DNA of 53,960 nucleotides, from NCBI GenBank assembly GCA_947854175.1, contig CANTYJ010000055.1, positions 1 through 53,960 on the forward strand. Reading direction: 5' to 3'. Under the pieces are notes generated by a model. It was not told the origin of the DNA, made no database searches, and saw only the letters and a list, made by a program, of their open reading frames with translations. Position 1 is the first letter of the stretch, and each line of letters begins with the position of its first letter. Below are positions 9,639 through 17,561 of this stretch, in pieces. A program made the translations under genes and the position numbers. Source of the stretch: an uncultured Turicimonas sp. (GTDB lineage Bacteria; Pseudomonadota; Gammaproteobacteria; Burkholderiales; Burkholderiaceae_F).

Positions 9639-10733
9639 ATGGATAAAAAAGTGGTTACTAATGGAAAGAAAGGGTCTAGACCTAGTAAAACAAGAAAAGG
9701 AAGTGAGGTCTTAGCCCGGATTAGACAGAAACCGGAAACAAAAAGGGTGGAAAAATCGTCAGCTGTCAGTTCTGAGGGACTCTCAAAAGTACAGAAAGTA
9801 TCAATAACAGATAAGAATGATGGTCAACGGCTTGATAACTTTCTAATCTCCTTCCTCAAAGGTGTACCTAAATCTCATATTTACCGGATTGTCCGCGCCG
9901 GAGAGGTTCGAATCAACAAAGGAAGAGCCAAAGTTGATACGAAGCTAAGTCTGGGGGATGAAGTCAGAATACCGCCTATCCGCTTAGGAGAAGAACCTAA
10001 ACATTATGTACCTCCTATAACACCTTCAGCGATGCCCAATATTCTTTACGAAGATGACCACCTTTTGATTGTGGATAAGCCTGCAGGGATGGCTTGTCAT
10101 GGAGGAAGCGGGATTTCCTACGGATTGATTGAAAGAATGAGAATCTCTCTGGGTGAAGATAAGTTTCTTGAGTTGGCTCATCGCTTGGATCGTGATACCT
10201 CCGGTGCGATTATTTTAGCCAAGACAAGAAAAGCCTTAGTCAGACTTCACGAAATGATGAGAGAAGGCGAAGTTAAAAAATTCTACCTGACATTGGTCAA
10301 AGGGGATTGGGTCAATGATCGGCAACATGTGAAGCTTCCCTTGCATAAATTTCTTACATCATCCGGAGAACGAAGAGTCAGAGTTGATGAGGAAGAAGGG
10401 CTCCCAAGCCATAGCATCTTTACTTTAATAGAAAGATTCGGGTTAGTTTCTTTTCTTGAAGTAGAACTCAAGACAGGTAGGACTCATCAAATCAGAGTGC
10501 ATGCTCAGGCCAACGGCTTCCCACTGGTCGGAGATGATAAGTATGGAGACTTCGACTTTAATGAGCAAGTAGAAAAAGGACTCTTGGGAATACCTTTCAA
10601 AAGGATGTTTTTACATTCACACAAAATTGAATTTAATCATCCCGTCAACGGAAACAAAATGATCATTGAATGTCCTTTGCCGAAAGAGTGTTCCCAATTA
10701 ATCCAAACGCTAAGAAAAAATGAAAACAGGTAA
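9639..10733 (+). CDS. rluC: 23S rRNA pseudouridine synthase RluC
   Basis: A 364-residue pseudouridine synthase of the RluA family; RluC modifies three uridines of 23S rRNA. An S4 RNA-binding domain occupies about residues 55-115 (DGQRLDNFL, IYRIVRAGEVRIN). The catalytic core contains HRLDRDTSG (181-189) with catalytic Asp184, and GRTHQIRVH near residue 275. The first 50 residues are a Lys/Arg-rich extension longer than in E. coli RluC and may help bind rRNA; a later start cannot be excluded because no strong Shine-Dalgarno precedes 9639. The next gene overlaps its end by 14 nt, so they are probably co-transcribed and translationally coupled. Assignment to RluC over RluA/RluD rests on the motif and on the divergent rne neighbour. 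Confidence 0.93.
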   Translation: MDKKVVTNGKKGSRPSKTRKGSEVLARIRQKPETKRVEKSSAVSSEGLSKVQKVSITDKNDGQRLDNFLISFLKGVPKSHIYRIVRAGEVRINKGRAKVDTKLSLGDEVRIPPIRLGEEPKHYVPPITPSAMPNILYEDDHLLIVDKPAGMACHGGSGISYGLIERMRISLGEDKFLELAHRLDRDTSGAIILAKTRKALVRLHEMMREGEVKKFYLTLVKGDWVNDRQHVKLPLHKFLTSSGERRVRVDEEEGLPSHSIFTLIERFGLVSFLEVELKTGRTHQIRVHAQANGFPLVGDDKYGDFDFNEQVEKGLLGIPFKRMFLHSHKIEFNHPVNGNKMIIECPLPKECSQLIQTLRKNENR

Positions 10734-11373
10734 AAAAATATTAATGTTTGACTTTGATGGAACACTATTTGATTCCATCCGAGGATTGTCAGAAGCAGAA
10801 GTTAACGCGGTCAAAGAAATGGGATGGAAGCCGATCACTCTGGACTATGCCAAAGGCACGATTGGTTTGAGCTTAAGCACGATATATGAAAATCTCACTG
10901 GTGATAAAACCCATTCCAAGCTGGATGAATTTACTGCCAGGTTCAACAACTATTTCTTCAAAAAAGTTCCTGAAATCGGTTTTTTCTCTGGTATAGAAGA
11001 AATGTTGTTAAAACTCAAGGACCATGGTTTTATTCTGACAATAGCTACTGGCAAAGGACGTCAAAGTCTGGATCGTTTAGATTCCATGTTGAAGTTTGAA
11101 AGGTTTTTTGCAGCTAACATTGGACCGAATGAGTCAGCACCAAAACCGGACCCGCTCATGGTTTACAAGCTACTTGAAAAGTTCGGAATGAAACCTGAAG
11201 AGGCCGTTGTCATTGGCGACTCTGAACACGATATGAGAATGGCTGCAAACGCCGGTGTTGATGCAATAGCTGTAACTTACGGAGCTTCCGGCGAAGAAGA
11301 ACTTAAGCGGTTTAACCCAATAGCGATTGCTCATTCTGTAAAGGAGCTAGAGCAGATTCTTCTCAAAATGTAG
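10720..11373 (+). CDS. HAD-family phosphatase (Gph-like)
   Basis: A 217-residue cytosolic haloacid-dehalogenase-type phosphatase, subfamily IA. Motif I is DFDGT (11-15) with nucleophile Asp11 and acid/base Asp13, motif II is the Thr in IATGK (about 108-112), motif III is Lys142 in PKPDP and motif IV is GDSEHD (166-171). The region between motifs I and II is a helical cap domain. In betaproteobacteria a phosphoglycolate-phosphatase-like HAD gene regularly follows rluC, and here it overlaps rluC by 14 nt. The substrate cannot be read from the sequence; small sugar phosphates or phosphoglycolate are typical. The Rieske-protein and sppA genes often found next in related genomes are not present. 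Confidence 0.9.
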   Translation: MKTGKKILMFDFDGTLFDSIRGLSEAEVNAVKEMGWKPITLDYAKGTIGLSLSTIYENLTGDKTHSKLDEFTARFNNYFFKKVPEIGFFSGIEEMLLKLKDHGFILTIATGKGRQSLDRLDSMLKFERFFAANIGPNESAPKPDPLMVYKLLEKFGMKPEEAVVIGDSEHDMRMAANAGVDAIAVTYGASGEEELKRFNPIAIAHSVKELEQILLKM

Positions 11374-11426
11374 TTCATCGAAATACAACTATCTCAAAAT
11401 AGAGGTTGTCTTACCCAATAAGTAAG

Positions 11427-11458
11427 AAAAAGTCCGGGATAAAAATACCATCCCGGAC
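11427..11458 (-). terminator. Intrinsic terminator, minus strand
   Basis: Perfect 9-bp arms GTCCGGGAT (11432-11440) and ATCCCGGAC (11450-11458). Only on the minus strand is the stem followed by a T run (complement of 11427-11431), so it should end a leftward transcript. It lies 10 nt beyond the stop of the small leftward frame at 11468-11683. Confidence 0.75.
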
Positions 11459-11467
11459 CGGTCTGTC

Positions 11468-11683
11468 CTAGCGCTTAATAGTCCGAAGAACTATCGCTGC
11501 CATTAACAAGGTGACCGGAAAAGTTCCTTCAAAATTGACAAAATAGTCGTTATTGTCTGACAATTCGATCAACACGATAAGGAGCAGTAATGTCGTGTAG
11601 GGTGAATTTTCACGACTATCTCCTTGTTTCTGAGGCTCATTTCCTTCCCCAAGGATTTGGGCCTGGTGTTTATCAGCCTTCAA
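11468..11683 (-). CDS. Possible small membrane protein
   Basis: A 71-codon frame ending 10 nt before a good minus-strand terminator. Its first 28 residues are polar and charged. Two hydrophobic stretches follow (about residues 30-40 and 53-66), joined by an acidic linker, and it ends in a basic tail, the layout of a small two-helix inner-membrane protein. The only upstream start is a TTG at 11683 with no clear Shine-Dalgarno, directly after an in-frame stop. The terminator is the main reason to take it seriously; it may instead be the remnant of a larger gene. I recognise no family. Confidence 0.35.
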   Translation of the reverse strand: MKADKHQAQILGEGNEPQKQGDSRENSPYTTLLLLIVLIELSDNNDYFVNFEGTFPVTLLMAAIVLRTIKR

Positions 11684-12035
11684 ATTTCATGGAGATTAAA
11701 ATCGAAGGAGTTTCTGCCGGAATTTGTTCCGACATTCCCAATAAACTTTTCCTTCCTCCACTGAGAAAGTTGGCGGATTTTACTTGACTATCTAACAGTA
11801 CTAATTCAGAAATGTACCTCTTGTTTTTAGCAAAGATGGTTAATGTAAACGAGTAGCGTTTCACTCAATAGATTTTGGTCCGACTTGCTAATTAAAAATT
11901 TGGCTTTGATTTTGATACCTAATGCGGTGTGGGCTTTTTTCTGAAGATAATCTTATGATTCCGGGCAGTTAAACAGAATCGAAGAAACACTGATACGAAC
12001 CGAACCCGCTGGTTACCCGGAATTGAAAAATCAGT
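11684..12035. other. Intergenic, nothing identified
   Basis: About 350 bp between the small leftward frame and the methyltransferase gene. One 63-codon leftward frame (11673-11864) lacks a ribosome binding site and composition typical of a gene. Together with 11374-11683 this fills the place where related genomes often carry other genes after the HAD phosphatase, so it could be decayed sequence. Confidence 0.4.
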
Positions 12036-12806
12036 CTAACGAGGCTTCCTGGTGCTATTTTTCATGAAAATACTCTTAGTTTCCTGCCGAAATTTCTTTT
12101 GACCCAATAGCCCAAAAATGGTCGGAAGTTTGGGAAGCTCTCCATGACAAGATTTCCATTCTGCGACTGTCTTCGTTTTTATGGATTCATCTTTGCCGGT
12201 GATGTCGGTTGCAATAAGAATAAGAGTATCCGGCTGACAATTTAAAACCAGATCTTTTAGAAGCTGATTGTTACGGTAAGGTGTTTCAATAAAAAGTTGG
12301 GTTTCTCCTTCTCCATTACTGCTTTTTCTTTCAAGCTCTTTGATGGTTTTTGAGCGTTCCGGTTCTTTAACCGGAATATAGCCACAGAAACTAAAATGTT
12401 GACCGTCCAGACCGGAGGCCATCAAAGCTAAAATCATGGAGCACGGACCGATTAAGGGTTTGACTCTGTAATTTAAAAATTGGGCTCTCCTTACGACCTG
12501 AGCTCCGGGATCAGCGATTCCCGGACACCCTGCTTCACTCAATATTCCAATGTCATGCCCTGCTTTAATTGGCTCTAACCATCTATCAACCAACAAAATA
12601 TCTGGCCGATGACCAATTTCTACAATAGAAAGTTCTGAAATAGGTTTCGGGTGTCCTGCTTTTTTTAGAAATGCCCGTGCTGACTTTGCGTTTTCGGCCA
12701 GAAAATACTCCAGCCGGCAAGCCGCATCAATAGTCGATTGAGGAAGGCTGTCTTGTAAATCTGATTCCGAAATCGGAACCGGGAGCATGATGATTGAACC
12801 GGTCAC
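12036..12806 (-). CDS. SAM-dependent methyltransferase of the RsmI/tetrapyrrole-methylase fold
   Basis: A 256-residue methyltransferase of the RsmI (YraL) type. The family signatures are recognisable: the acidic-Gly stretch LSEAGCPGIADPG at about residues 89-101, LIGPCSMILALMASG, FCGYIPV, and the FIETPYRNNQLL segment. Canonical RsmI 2'-O-methylates C1402 of 16S rRNA and is about 285 residues; this shorter version, beside maf, is a separate clade common in betaproteobacteria, so its target is uncertain. The start is a GTG at 12806 with AGGA 9 nt upstream; an ATG six codons later (12788) is the alternative. A strong hairpin separates it from maf upstream on the same strand. Confidence 0.85.
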   Translation of the reverse strand: MTGSIIMLPVPISESDLQDSLPQSTIDAACRLEYFLAENAKSARAFLKKAGHPKPISELSIVEIGHRPDILLVDRWLEPIKAGHDIGILSEAGCPGIADPGAQVVRRAQFLNYRVKPLIGPCSMILALMASGLDGQHFSFCGYIPVKEPERSKTIKELERKSSNGEGETQLFIETPYRNNQLLKDLVLNCQPDTLILIATDITGKDESIKTKTVAEWKSCHGELPKLPTIFGLLGQKKFRQETKSIFMKNSTRKPR

Positions 12807-12846
12807 AACAATAAATCCTGCTGATAATAGAAATATTTCTCAAGGC

Positions 12847-12870
12847 GCCCGCCGGGTAAAGCCGGCAGGC
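12847..12870 (-). terminator. Strong hairpin between maf and the methyltransferase gene
   Basis: Arms GCCCGCCGG (12847-12855) and CCGGCAGGC (12862-12870) pair over 9 bp on the minus-strand RNA with one G-U pair and a 6-nt loop. No uridine run follows, so it is either a weak or Rho-assisted terminator or a processing/stability element separating maf from the downstream methyltransferase gene. Confidence 0.4.
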
Positions 12871-12886
12871 TTAATCTAACTAGATC

Positions 12887-13480
12887 TTAAAGCCCCGGTA
12901 AAACTTGAACACCTGCTTTTGATAGCATGGATGTTAGTTCAATCAGCGGAAGACCAATAATGGCGGTCGGATCGTCAGATTGAAATTTGGAAATTAAGGC
13001 AATACCCATTTTTTCCAGTTTGGCCGAGCCGGCACAGTTAAACGGTTTTTCCAGATCGGCATAAGCCTCAATGGTTTCTTTCTCTAATTCACGCATATGA
13101 ATGACGGTGTCAACGACAACGGATTGTTCGTTGCCATTGATATCAATAACAGTCACCGCCGTGTGGAATACCAGCTTTTTCCCTGACATTTCAGTCAACT
13201 GCTTGATGCAGTTTTCACGGTTTCCCGGTTTTCCAAGACATTTGCCGTCAAGGTTTAAAACTTGATCAGAACCGATAACAACGGCACCCGGATGCTTCAA
13301 AGCAACTGCTCTGGCTTTTAATTTGGATAGACGAAGAGAAAGATCAAACGGTGTCTCCTCTTTGAGCGCACTTTCATCCACACTAGGAGAGTCAGTGATA
13401 AAGTCCACATGAAGTCTTTCGAGAAGCTCCTTTCTATAAGGAGAGCTCGAACCAAGAATTAGGGTAGGTTTGGAATTCAT
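12887..13480 (-). CDS. yceF: Maf/YceF nucleotide pyrophosphatase
   Basis: A 197-residue Maf-family nucleoside triphosphate pyrophosphatase. The N-terminal SSSPYRKELL is the substrate loop typical of the YceF subfamily, which prefers 7-methyl-GTP; VIGSDQVL carries the catalytic Asp. The neighbouring yceD-rpmF pair supports the YceF assignment, since yceF lies there in E. coli too. The ATG at 13480 is chosen because the family starts at this point; a frame open up to 13546 would add 22 unrelated residues and collide with the yceD start. No strong Shine-Dalgarno is visible. It diverges from yceD with 65 bp between, leaving room for overlapping promoters. Confidence 0.93.
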   Translation of the reverse strand: MNSKPTLILGSSSPYRKELLERLHVDFITDSPSVDESALKEETPFDLSLRLSKLKARAVALKHPGAVVIGSDQVLNLDGKCLGKPGNRENCIKQLTEMSGKKLVFHTAVTVIDINGNEQSVVVDTVIHMRELEKETIEAYADLEKPFNCAGSAKLEKMGIALISKFQSDDPTAIIGLPLIELTSMLSKAGVQVLPGL

Positions 13481-13545
13481 TTTCAATACCGAAAAAATGT
13501 TTGGTGTATTGTAAGACTCACCGATAATTAAATGAAGGAAAAACA

Positions 13546-14073
13546 ATGACTGAGTTGCTCAAGTCGACAGATTACGTGGATGTATACCGTCTTTCCAGAG
13601 ATAAAAAAGTTATTTCAGGCTCAGTTCGTCTCGCAGATATGAAGCGATTGGCCGAGATGGCTCTGAATCCTGATGAAGTATTTGATTACAAAATTACCGG
13701 GATGACCGGTAAATTGGGATGGCCCGGAGCTGTAGTTGCAATCGGCGGGATGGTGCAGGTTCCCTGCAATCGTTGTAATAAGCCCGTTGATGTAAAAATC
13801 GAACGTAATGTAATCTTTCGTTTCGCTAAAAATGAGGAAGAGGCAGATGCTATTCCTATAGAGGAAGACGATGATACAGAGGTCATTGTCGGTAGCGAAA
13901 AGCTCAATATCATGAACTGGCTGGAAGAGGAAATTATTCTTTCTATCCCTCTGGTTCCGGCTCATGACTATGCCTGCTTGGCCGGAACTAAAACGGAAAC
14001 TGCCGAGGAAGAAATTGAAAAACCGAACCCCTTTGCAAAACTCAAAGGAATGACCGGTTTGCGTAAAGGCTAA
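13546..14073 (+). CDS. yceD: YceD (DUF177) large-subunit rRNA accumulation protein
   Basis: A 175-residue DUF177 protein. In E. coli and plants this family is needed for normal 23S rRNA accumulation. The diagnostic CNRC pair lies at about residues 76-79 in a PCNRCNKPVDV context, followed by the acidic stretch EEDDD and the DYACLAG element near residue 144. A good Shine-Dalgarno (GAAGGA) precedes the ATG. It is followed by rpmF, its constant genomic partner, with 90 bp between. A separate rpmF promoter seems to lie across its last codons. The two genes probably form one unit ending at the terminator at 14424. Confidence 0.93.
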   Translation: MTELLKSTDYVDVYRLSRDKKVISGSVRLADMKRLAEMALNPDEVFDYKITGMTGKLGWPGAVVAIGGMVQVPCNRCNKPVDVKIERNVIFRFAKNEEEADAIPIEEDDDTEVIVGSEKLNIMNWLEEEIILSIPLVPAHDYACLAGTKTETAEEEIEKPNPFAKLKGMTGLRKG

Positions 14074-14087
14074 ATTTAGTATAAAAT
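14059..14087 (+). promoter_or_regulatory. Candidate sigma-70 promoter for rpmF
   Basis: TTGCGT (14059-14064) and TAAAAT (14082-14087) are spaced by exactly 17 nt at the 3' end of yceD. This would let rpmF be transcribed at ribosomal-protein levels independently of yceD. Confidence 0.55.
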
Positions 14088-14102
14088 CCGCAACTTTCGT
14101 AA

Positions 14103-14131
14103 AAGCGAGAAGTGTTTAGGACAACTCGCTT
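14103..14131 (+). other. Hairpin in the rpmF leader
   Basis: Perfect 7-bp arms AAGCGAG (14103-14109) and CTCGCTT (14125-14131) with a 15-nt loop fall inside the predicted rpmF leader, 32 nt before the start codon. Ribosomal-protein leaders often carry regulatory structures, but nothing here identifies a known class. Confidence 0.4.
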
Positions 14132-14163
14132 AAAGTTTATTTATTAATTCGTGGGGTTTAACC

Positions 14164-14352
14164 ATGGCTGTTCAGCAAAATAAAAAGTCTACTAACAAAC
14201 GCGGAAATCACCGTGCACATGATTTCCTGACAAATCCTCCGCTTGCTGTCGAACCGACAACAGGTGAAGTTCATCGTCGTCACCACATTTCCTCTACCGG
14301 TTTCTACCGTGGTAAGAAAGTTGTTGCTACTAAGGCAGGCGACGAAGAATAA
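14164..14352 (+). CDS. rpmF: 50S ribosomal protein L32
   Basis: A 62-residue basic protein matching L32: [10 protein letters not shown] at the N terminus, then [10 protein letters not shown], the central [15 protein letters not shown] and GFYRGKKV. It lacks the Cys pairs of zinc-binding L32 versions, as in the usual proteobacterial form. It follows yceD as in most proteobacteria and has its own likely promoter. The terminator 70 nt downstream ends the unit, whereas in many relatives the transcript continues into plsX and fabH. Confidence 0.97.
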   Translation: MAVQQNKKSTNKRGNHRAHDFLTNPPLAVEPTTGEVHRRHHISSTGFYRGKKVVATKAGDEE

Positions 14353-14423
14353 GTTTCCTTGATTCATTCACCTCTCTCATTCGAGACCCACGTCGGACGA
14401 TGCGGAGGCGGGAAAAAAGAGAC

Positions 14424-14455
14424 AGGCAGGTTGTTTAGGCGATCTGCCTTTTTTG
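14424..14455 (+). terminator. Intrinsic terminator after rpmF
   Basis: An 8-bp stem of AGGCAGGT (14424-14431) with ATCTGCCT (14442-14449), including one G-U pair, is followed by six T. It separates yceD-rpmF from the fab operon. Confidence 0.85.
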
Positions 14456-14685
14456 TTACAAAATTACTAACTAAAAATTGCTTACAACAGACGTTGTCGG
14501 ATTGTTGTTGAAATTTGAAGAGTTCTGAAGTTAACTGACGGTAACTTCATCCTTTTTCCTTCAATTTGTTGTATCTGGTCTCTTAGCTCAAAGTCACGTG
14601 ACCGCAATGGGCCTTTTTAGACTCTTCATAGGACCTTGTATTGCGGTAATCTTACGCAAAAGTTTAATTTAAGGTACTTAAGAAA
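14456..14685 (+). other. Upstream region of the fab operon
   Basis: About 230 bp with no gene. It contains ACAAC/GTTGT-type inverted repeats around 14484-14512 that could be regulator sites. No clear -35/-10 pair was found. plsX, which normally lies between rpmF and fabH, is absent, and no trace of it is visible here. Confidence 0.4.
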
Positions 14686-15672
14686 TTGGAAAACAAAATC
14701 TACTCACGGATCCTCTCCACGGGTTCGGCTTTGCCTAAAAACTGTGTATCCAATTCAGATTTGGCAGAGAAATTAAGCCGGGAGGGAGTCGAAACTAGTA
14801 ATGAATGGATATTGACCCGCACCGGAATTGAACAGCGTTATCTTGCTGATGAAACAGAAACTACGGTGTCTTTAGCAGCTCAAGCCGGTCAGCAGGCTCT
14901 TGAAAGAGCTAATCTGGCTCCTTCCGAAATCGATTTAATCATCATTGCAACAACAACTCCGGATAATATTTTCCCTAGTTGCGCCTGTCAGGTTCAGGCC
15001 CAACTTGGTTGTACCAACGCAGCAGCCTTCGATTTGCAGGCAGTCTGCTCCGGTTTTGCTTATTCCATGTGCACGGCAGATGCCATGATTAAAAGTGGCA
15101 ATTTTAAAAAAGTAATGGTTATTGGAGCAGAAGTACTTTCCAGAATTCTTGACTGGAAGGATCGGACCACTTGTGTGCTGTTTGGAGACGGGGCAGGCGC
15201 TGTGATTCTTTCTGCGTCTGATGAGCCCGGTATTCTCTCTTATAAAATGAGTGCTGACGGCGTAATCGGCGGAAAAGTACTGAGAACAGATGCACGAATC
15301 GATCAGGGCAAAATCGTCGGTAATCCGTACATATACATGGACGGAAAAGCTGTTTTTAAAGCGGCAATCGAAAAAATGACAGAAAGCGGTAAGGAAGCGA
15401 TGGAAAAAGCCGGGATCAGCCCGAATCAAATCAGCCTCTTCGTACCGCATCAGGCGAACCTGAGAATCATGAACGTGGTGACAGAAAAACTTGGTATTAA
15501 CAAAGAAAACATGATGATCAGTGTTAATACACACGGTAATACCTCCGCTGCCAGTATTCCTCTGGCACTTGATAAAGCAGTAACTTCAGGACGCCTCAAG
15601 CGCGGTGATTTGGCTCTTTTACAAGGCGTTGGCGGTGGTTTTACCTGGGCCAGTGTTCTACTCAAATACTAG
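14686..15672 (+). CDS. fabH: Beta-ketoacyl-ACP synthase III FabH
   Basis: A 328-residue condensing enzyme that starts type II fatty-acid synthesis by joining acetyl-CoA with malonyl-ACP. The catalytic triad is visible: Cys121 in QAVCSGFAY, His255 in VPHQANLRIM and Asn285 in VNTHGNTSA. The C-terminal Gly-rich GVGGGFTW is also typical. The start is a TTG at 14686 with AAGG about 12 nt upstream; no ATG or GTG lies between it and the first conserved residues (RILSTGSALP), so TTG is well supported. It is the first gene of fabH-fabD-fabG-acpP-fabF, 9 bp before fabD. A TTG start on the first, rate-setting enzyme may limit its translation. Confidence 0.97.
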   Translation: MENKIYSRILSTGSALPKNCVSNSDLAEKLSREGVETSNEWILTRTGIEQRYLADETETTVSLAAQAGQQALERANLAPSEIDLIIIATTTPDNIFPSCACQVQAQLGCTNAAAFDLQAVCSGFAYSMCTADAMIKSGNFKKVMVIGAEVLSRILDWKDRTTCVLFGDGAGAVILSASDEPGILSYKMSADGVIGGKVLRTDARIDQGKIVGNPYIYMDGKAVFKAAIEKMTESGKEAMEKAGISPNQISLFVPHQANLRIMNVVTEKLGINKENMMISVNTHGNTSAASIPLALDKAVTSGRLKRGDLALLQGVGGGFTWASVLLKY

Positions 15673-15681
15673 GAGAATTTA

Positions 15682-16626
15682 ATGACAGCAAATTTTGCGT
15701 TCGTTTTTCCGGGGCAGGGAAGTCAATCGGTCGGAATGCTTGACTCTTTCTCTGATATTCCGGTCGTCCGTCAGACAATTGAAGAAGCAAATGAAGCTCT
15801 TGGATTTGATCTGGGAAAATTAATTGCAGAAGGACCGGCCGAAGAACTTAATCTGACGGTTAATACACAGCCGGCTTTGTTAACAGGCTCGGTGGCCATG
15901 TACCGTTATTATCTTTCTCTTGGCGGTAAGGTTCCTTCCCTGATGGCCGGCCATAGCCTCGGCGAATACTCTGCTCTGGTGGCCGCAGGTGCATTAGATT
16001 TCAAAGATGCTGTCAGACTTGTTCGTTTCAGAGCAGAACAGATGCAAAAAGCAGTGCCCGTCGGAGAAGGCTCCATGTCTGCTATCCTCGGCCTTGAAGA
16101 TGACAAAGTCCGTGAAGTGTGCCTTCAGGCTTCTGCCGGAGGGGTCGTCGAACCGGTTAATTTCAACACACCCGGCCAGGTCGTTATCGCAGGGCAGGTG
16201 GAGCCTTTGAAAAAAGCAATGGAACTTGCTCTTGAAGCCGGCGCACGACGTGCGCTGCCTTTAAAAGTATCCGGGCCTTTCCATTCAAGTCTGATGAAGC
16301 CGGCTGCAGATGCTCTCAAGATAAGACTTGAAGAAGTAACTGTAAAAGAACCGCAGATTCCGGTGCTTCATAATGTTGATGTTAAGACCAGGGAGCAAGA
16401 GGCCGATATTAAAGATGCGCTCGCAAGACAGGTTGCCAGTGCCGTCCTCTGGGCCGATACCGTCCGTGAAATGGAAAAACTGGGAATCGCCACATTATAT
16501 GAATGCGGTCCCGGAGCAGCTTTAACAGGAATGGTCAAACGTATTACTCCGAACATCAAGGCTTTCTCTCTAAATAATAAGGAAGCGGTTGAAAAGGCCG
16601 CTCAACAAACGAAGGAACTTAATTAA
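15682..16626 (+). CDS. fabD: Malonyl-CoA:ACP transacylase FabD
   Basis: A 314-residue transacylase that loads malonyl groups from CoA onto acyl carrier protein for fatty-acid elongation. The nucleophile is Ser92 in GHSLGEYSALV, and the partner His201 lies in SGPFHSSLM. The N-terminal FVFPGQGSQSVGM is the conserved oxyanion loop. The length is standard. AGGAGA sits 6 nt before the ATG. It lies 9 bp after fabH and 3 bp before fabG, so the three are surely one transcript. Confidence 0.98.
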   Translation: MTANFAFVFPGQGSQSVGMLDSFSDIPVVRQTIEEANEALGFDLGKLIAEGPAEELNLTVNTQPALLTGSVAMYRYYLSLGGKVPSLMAGHSLGEYSALVAAGALDFKDAVRLVRFRAEQMQKAVPVGEGSMSAILGLEDDKVREVCLQASAGGVVEPVNFNTPGQVVIAGQVEPLKKAMELALEAGARRALPLKVSGPFHSSLMKPAADALKIRLEEVTVKEPQIPVLHNVDVKTREQEADIKDALARQVASAVLWADTVREMEKLGIATLYECGPGAALTGMVKRITPNIKAFSLNNKEAVEKAAQQTKELN

Positions 16627-16629
16627 ATT

Positions 16630-17394
16630 ATGACAACAACTATCTTTACTCCGGAGGCTTTAGCCGGGGAAACTGTCGTAGTAACCGGTGCTTCTAGAGG
16701 AATCGGTGCAGCAATTTTTGAGGCATGCCTTAAGGCCGGCGCAACGGTTATCGGAACAGCAACATCTGAATCGGGTGCTGAAAAAATTTCTGCTCATGCC
16801 AAAGAACTTGGTCTTAAAGGTTATGGCAAAGTTCTTAATATCGCAGACAGAGCAGCAACAGATGCTTTTGCTGCTGAGGTAGAAAAAGAATTCGGTGCAG
16901 TCTCCGTTCTCATCAATAACGCCGGAATTACTAGAGATACACTGGCTTTGAGAATGAAAGACGAACAGTGGGATGCTGTTATCGAAACTAACCTCACCGG
17001 AACGTTCCGCCTGACCCGTTGCTTCTTAAAGTCAATGATGAAAGCACGAAGAGGCAAAATTATTAACCTTTCCTCTATTGTCGGAATGATGGGTAATGCC
17101 GGCCAAGCTAATTATGCTGCTACTAAGGCCGGTGTAATTGCCATGAGCAAATCAATTGCCAGAGAGCTTGGTGCAAGAGGTATTACTGTTAACTGTATCG
17201 CCCCCGGATTCATCGCCACTGACATGACAGACGCTTTGTCTGAAGATCAGAAAAAAGCATTGTCTTCCCAGATTCCTCTCGGACGACTTGGCTCTGTGAA
17301 TGATATCGCTAACGTAGCGGTATTTCTTGCTTCAGATGCCGCCTCCTACATTACAGGACAAGTTCTGGAAGTAAACGGTGGTATGAGAATGTAG
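16630..17394 (+). CDS. fabG: 3-oxoacyl-ACP reductase FabG
   Basis: A 254-residue short-chain dehydrogenase that reduces 3-oxoacyl-ACP with NADPH. The cofactor loop TGASRGIG is at residues 19-26, NNAG at 96-99, and the catalytic Ser149, Tyr162 and Lys166 lie in LSSIVG and YAATKAG. The C-terminal GQVLEVNGGMRM is typical of FabG. About ten N-terminal residues precede the core strand, slightly more than in E. coli FabG. It is tightly linked to fabD; the 167 bp gap to acpP contains a hairpin and a likely separate acpP promoter. Confidence 0.97.
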   Translation: MTTTIFTPEALAGETVVVTGASRGIGAAIFEACLKAGATVIGTATSESGAEKISAHAKELGLKGYGKVLNIADRAATDAFAAEVEKEFGAVSVLINNAGITRDTLALRMKDEQWDAVIETNLTGTFRLTRCFLKSMMKARRGKIINLSSIVGMMGNAGQANYAATKAGVIAMSKSIARELGARGITVNCIAPGFIATDMTDALSEDQKKALSSQIPLGRLGSVNDIANVAVFLASDAASYITGQVLEVNGGMRM

Positions 17395-17401
17395 TTCAGA
17401 A

Positions 17402-17430
17402 TGCAACCGCCAATGTTGAAATTGGTTGCA
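17402..17430 (+). other. Hairpin after fabG
   Basis: Perfect 7-bp arms TGCAACC (17402-17408) and GGTTGCA (17424-17430), with a possible alternative CCAAT/ATTGG pairing inside. A T6 run lies only 30 nt further on (17461), so this is not a canonical terminator. It may partly uncouple acpP from the upstream genes. Confidence 0.35.
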
Positions 17431-17490
17431 ACTGAAATGACTTTGAGCTGAAAGTGGACCTTTTTTAGTGCTCCATAGAATAATCGGCTC

Positions 17491-17499
17491 TGTTAAAAT
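17491..17499 (+). promoter_or_regulatory. Candidate extended -10 promoter for acpP
   Basis: TGTTAAAAT is an extended -10 element (TGN then TAAAAT) 62 bp before acpP, without a good -35. A private promoter would fit the high demand for acyl carrier protein. Confidence 0.35.
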
Positions 17500-17561
17500 A
17501 ATCGAATTGGCTTGAGAAAGGCCTAAAGAATTTTTTTAGTTAACTTAAAAAAGGATAAAAA

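Noticed and set aside
11673-11864. A 63-codon leftward frame upstream of the small membrane-protein frame
   Set aside because: No ribosome site, no family resemblance and no membrane or signal pattern.
14935-15534. A 199-codon leftward frame within fabH
   Set aside because: Cys/His-rich antisense shadow of a well-identified gene with no start signal or family resemblance.
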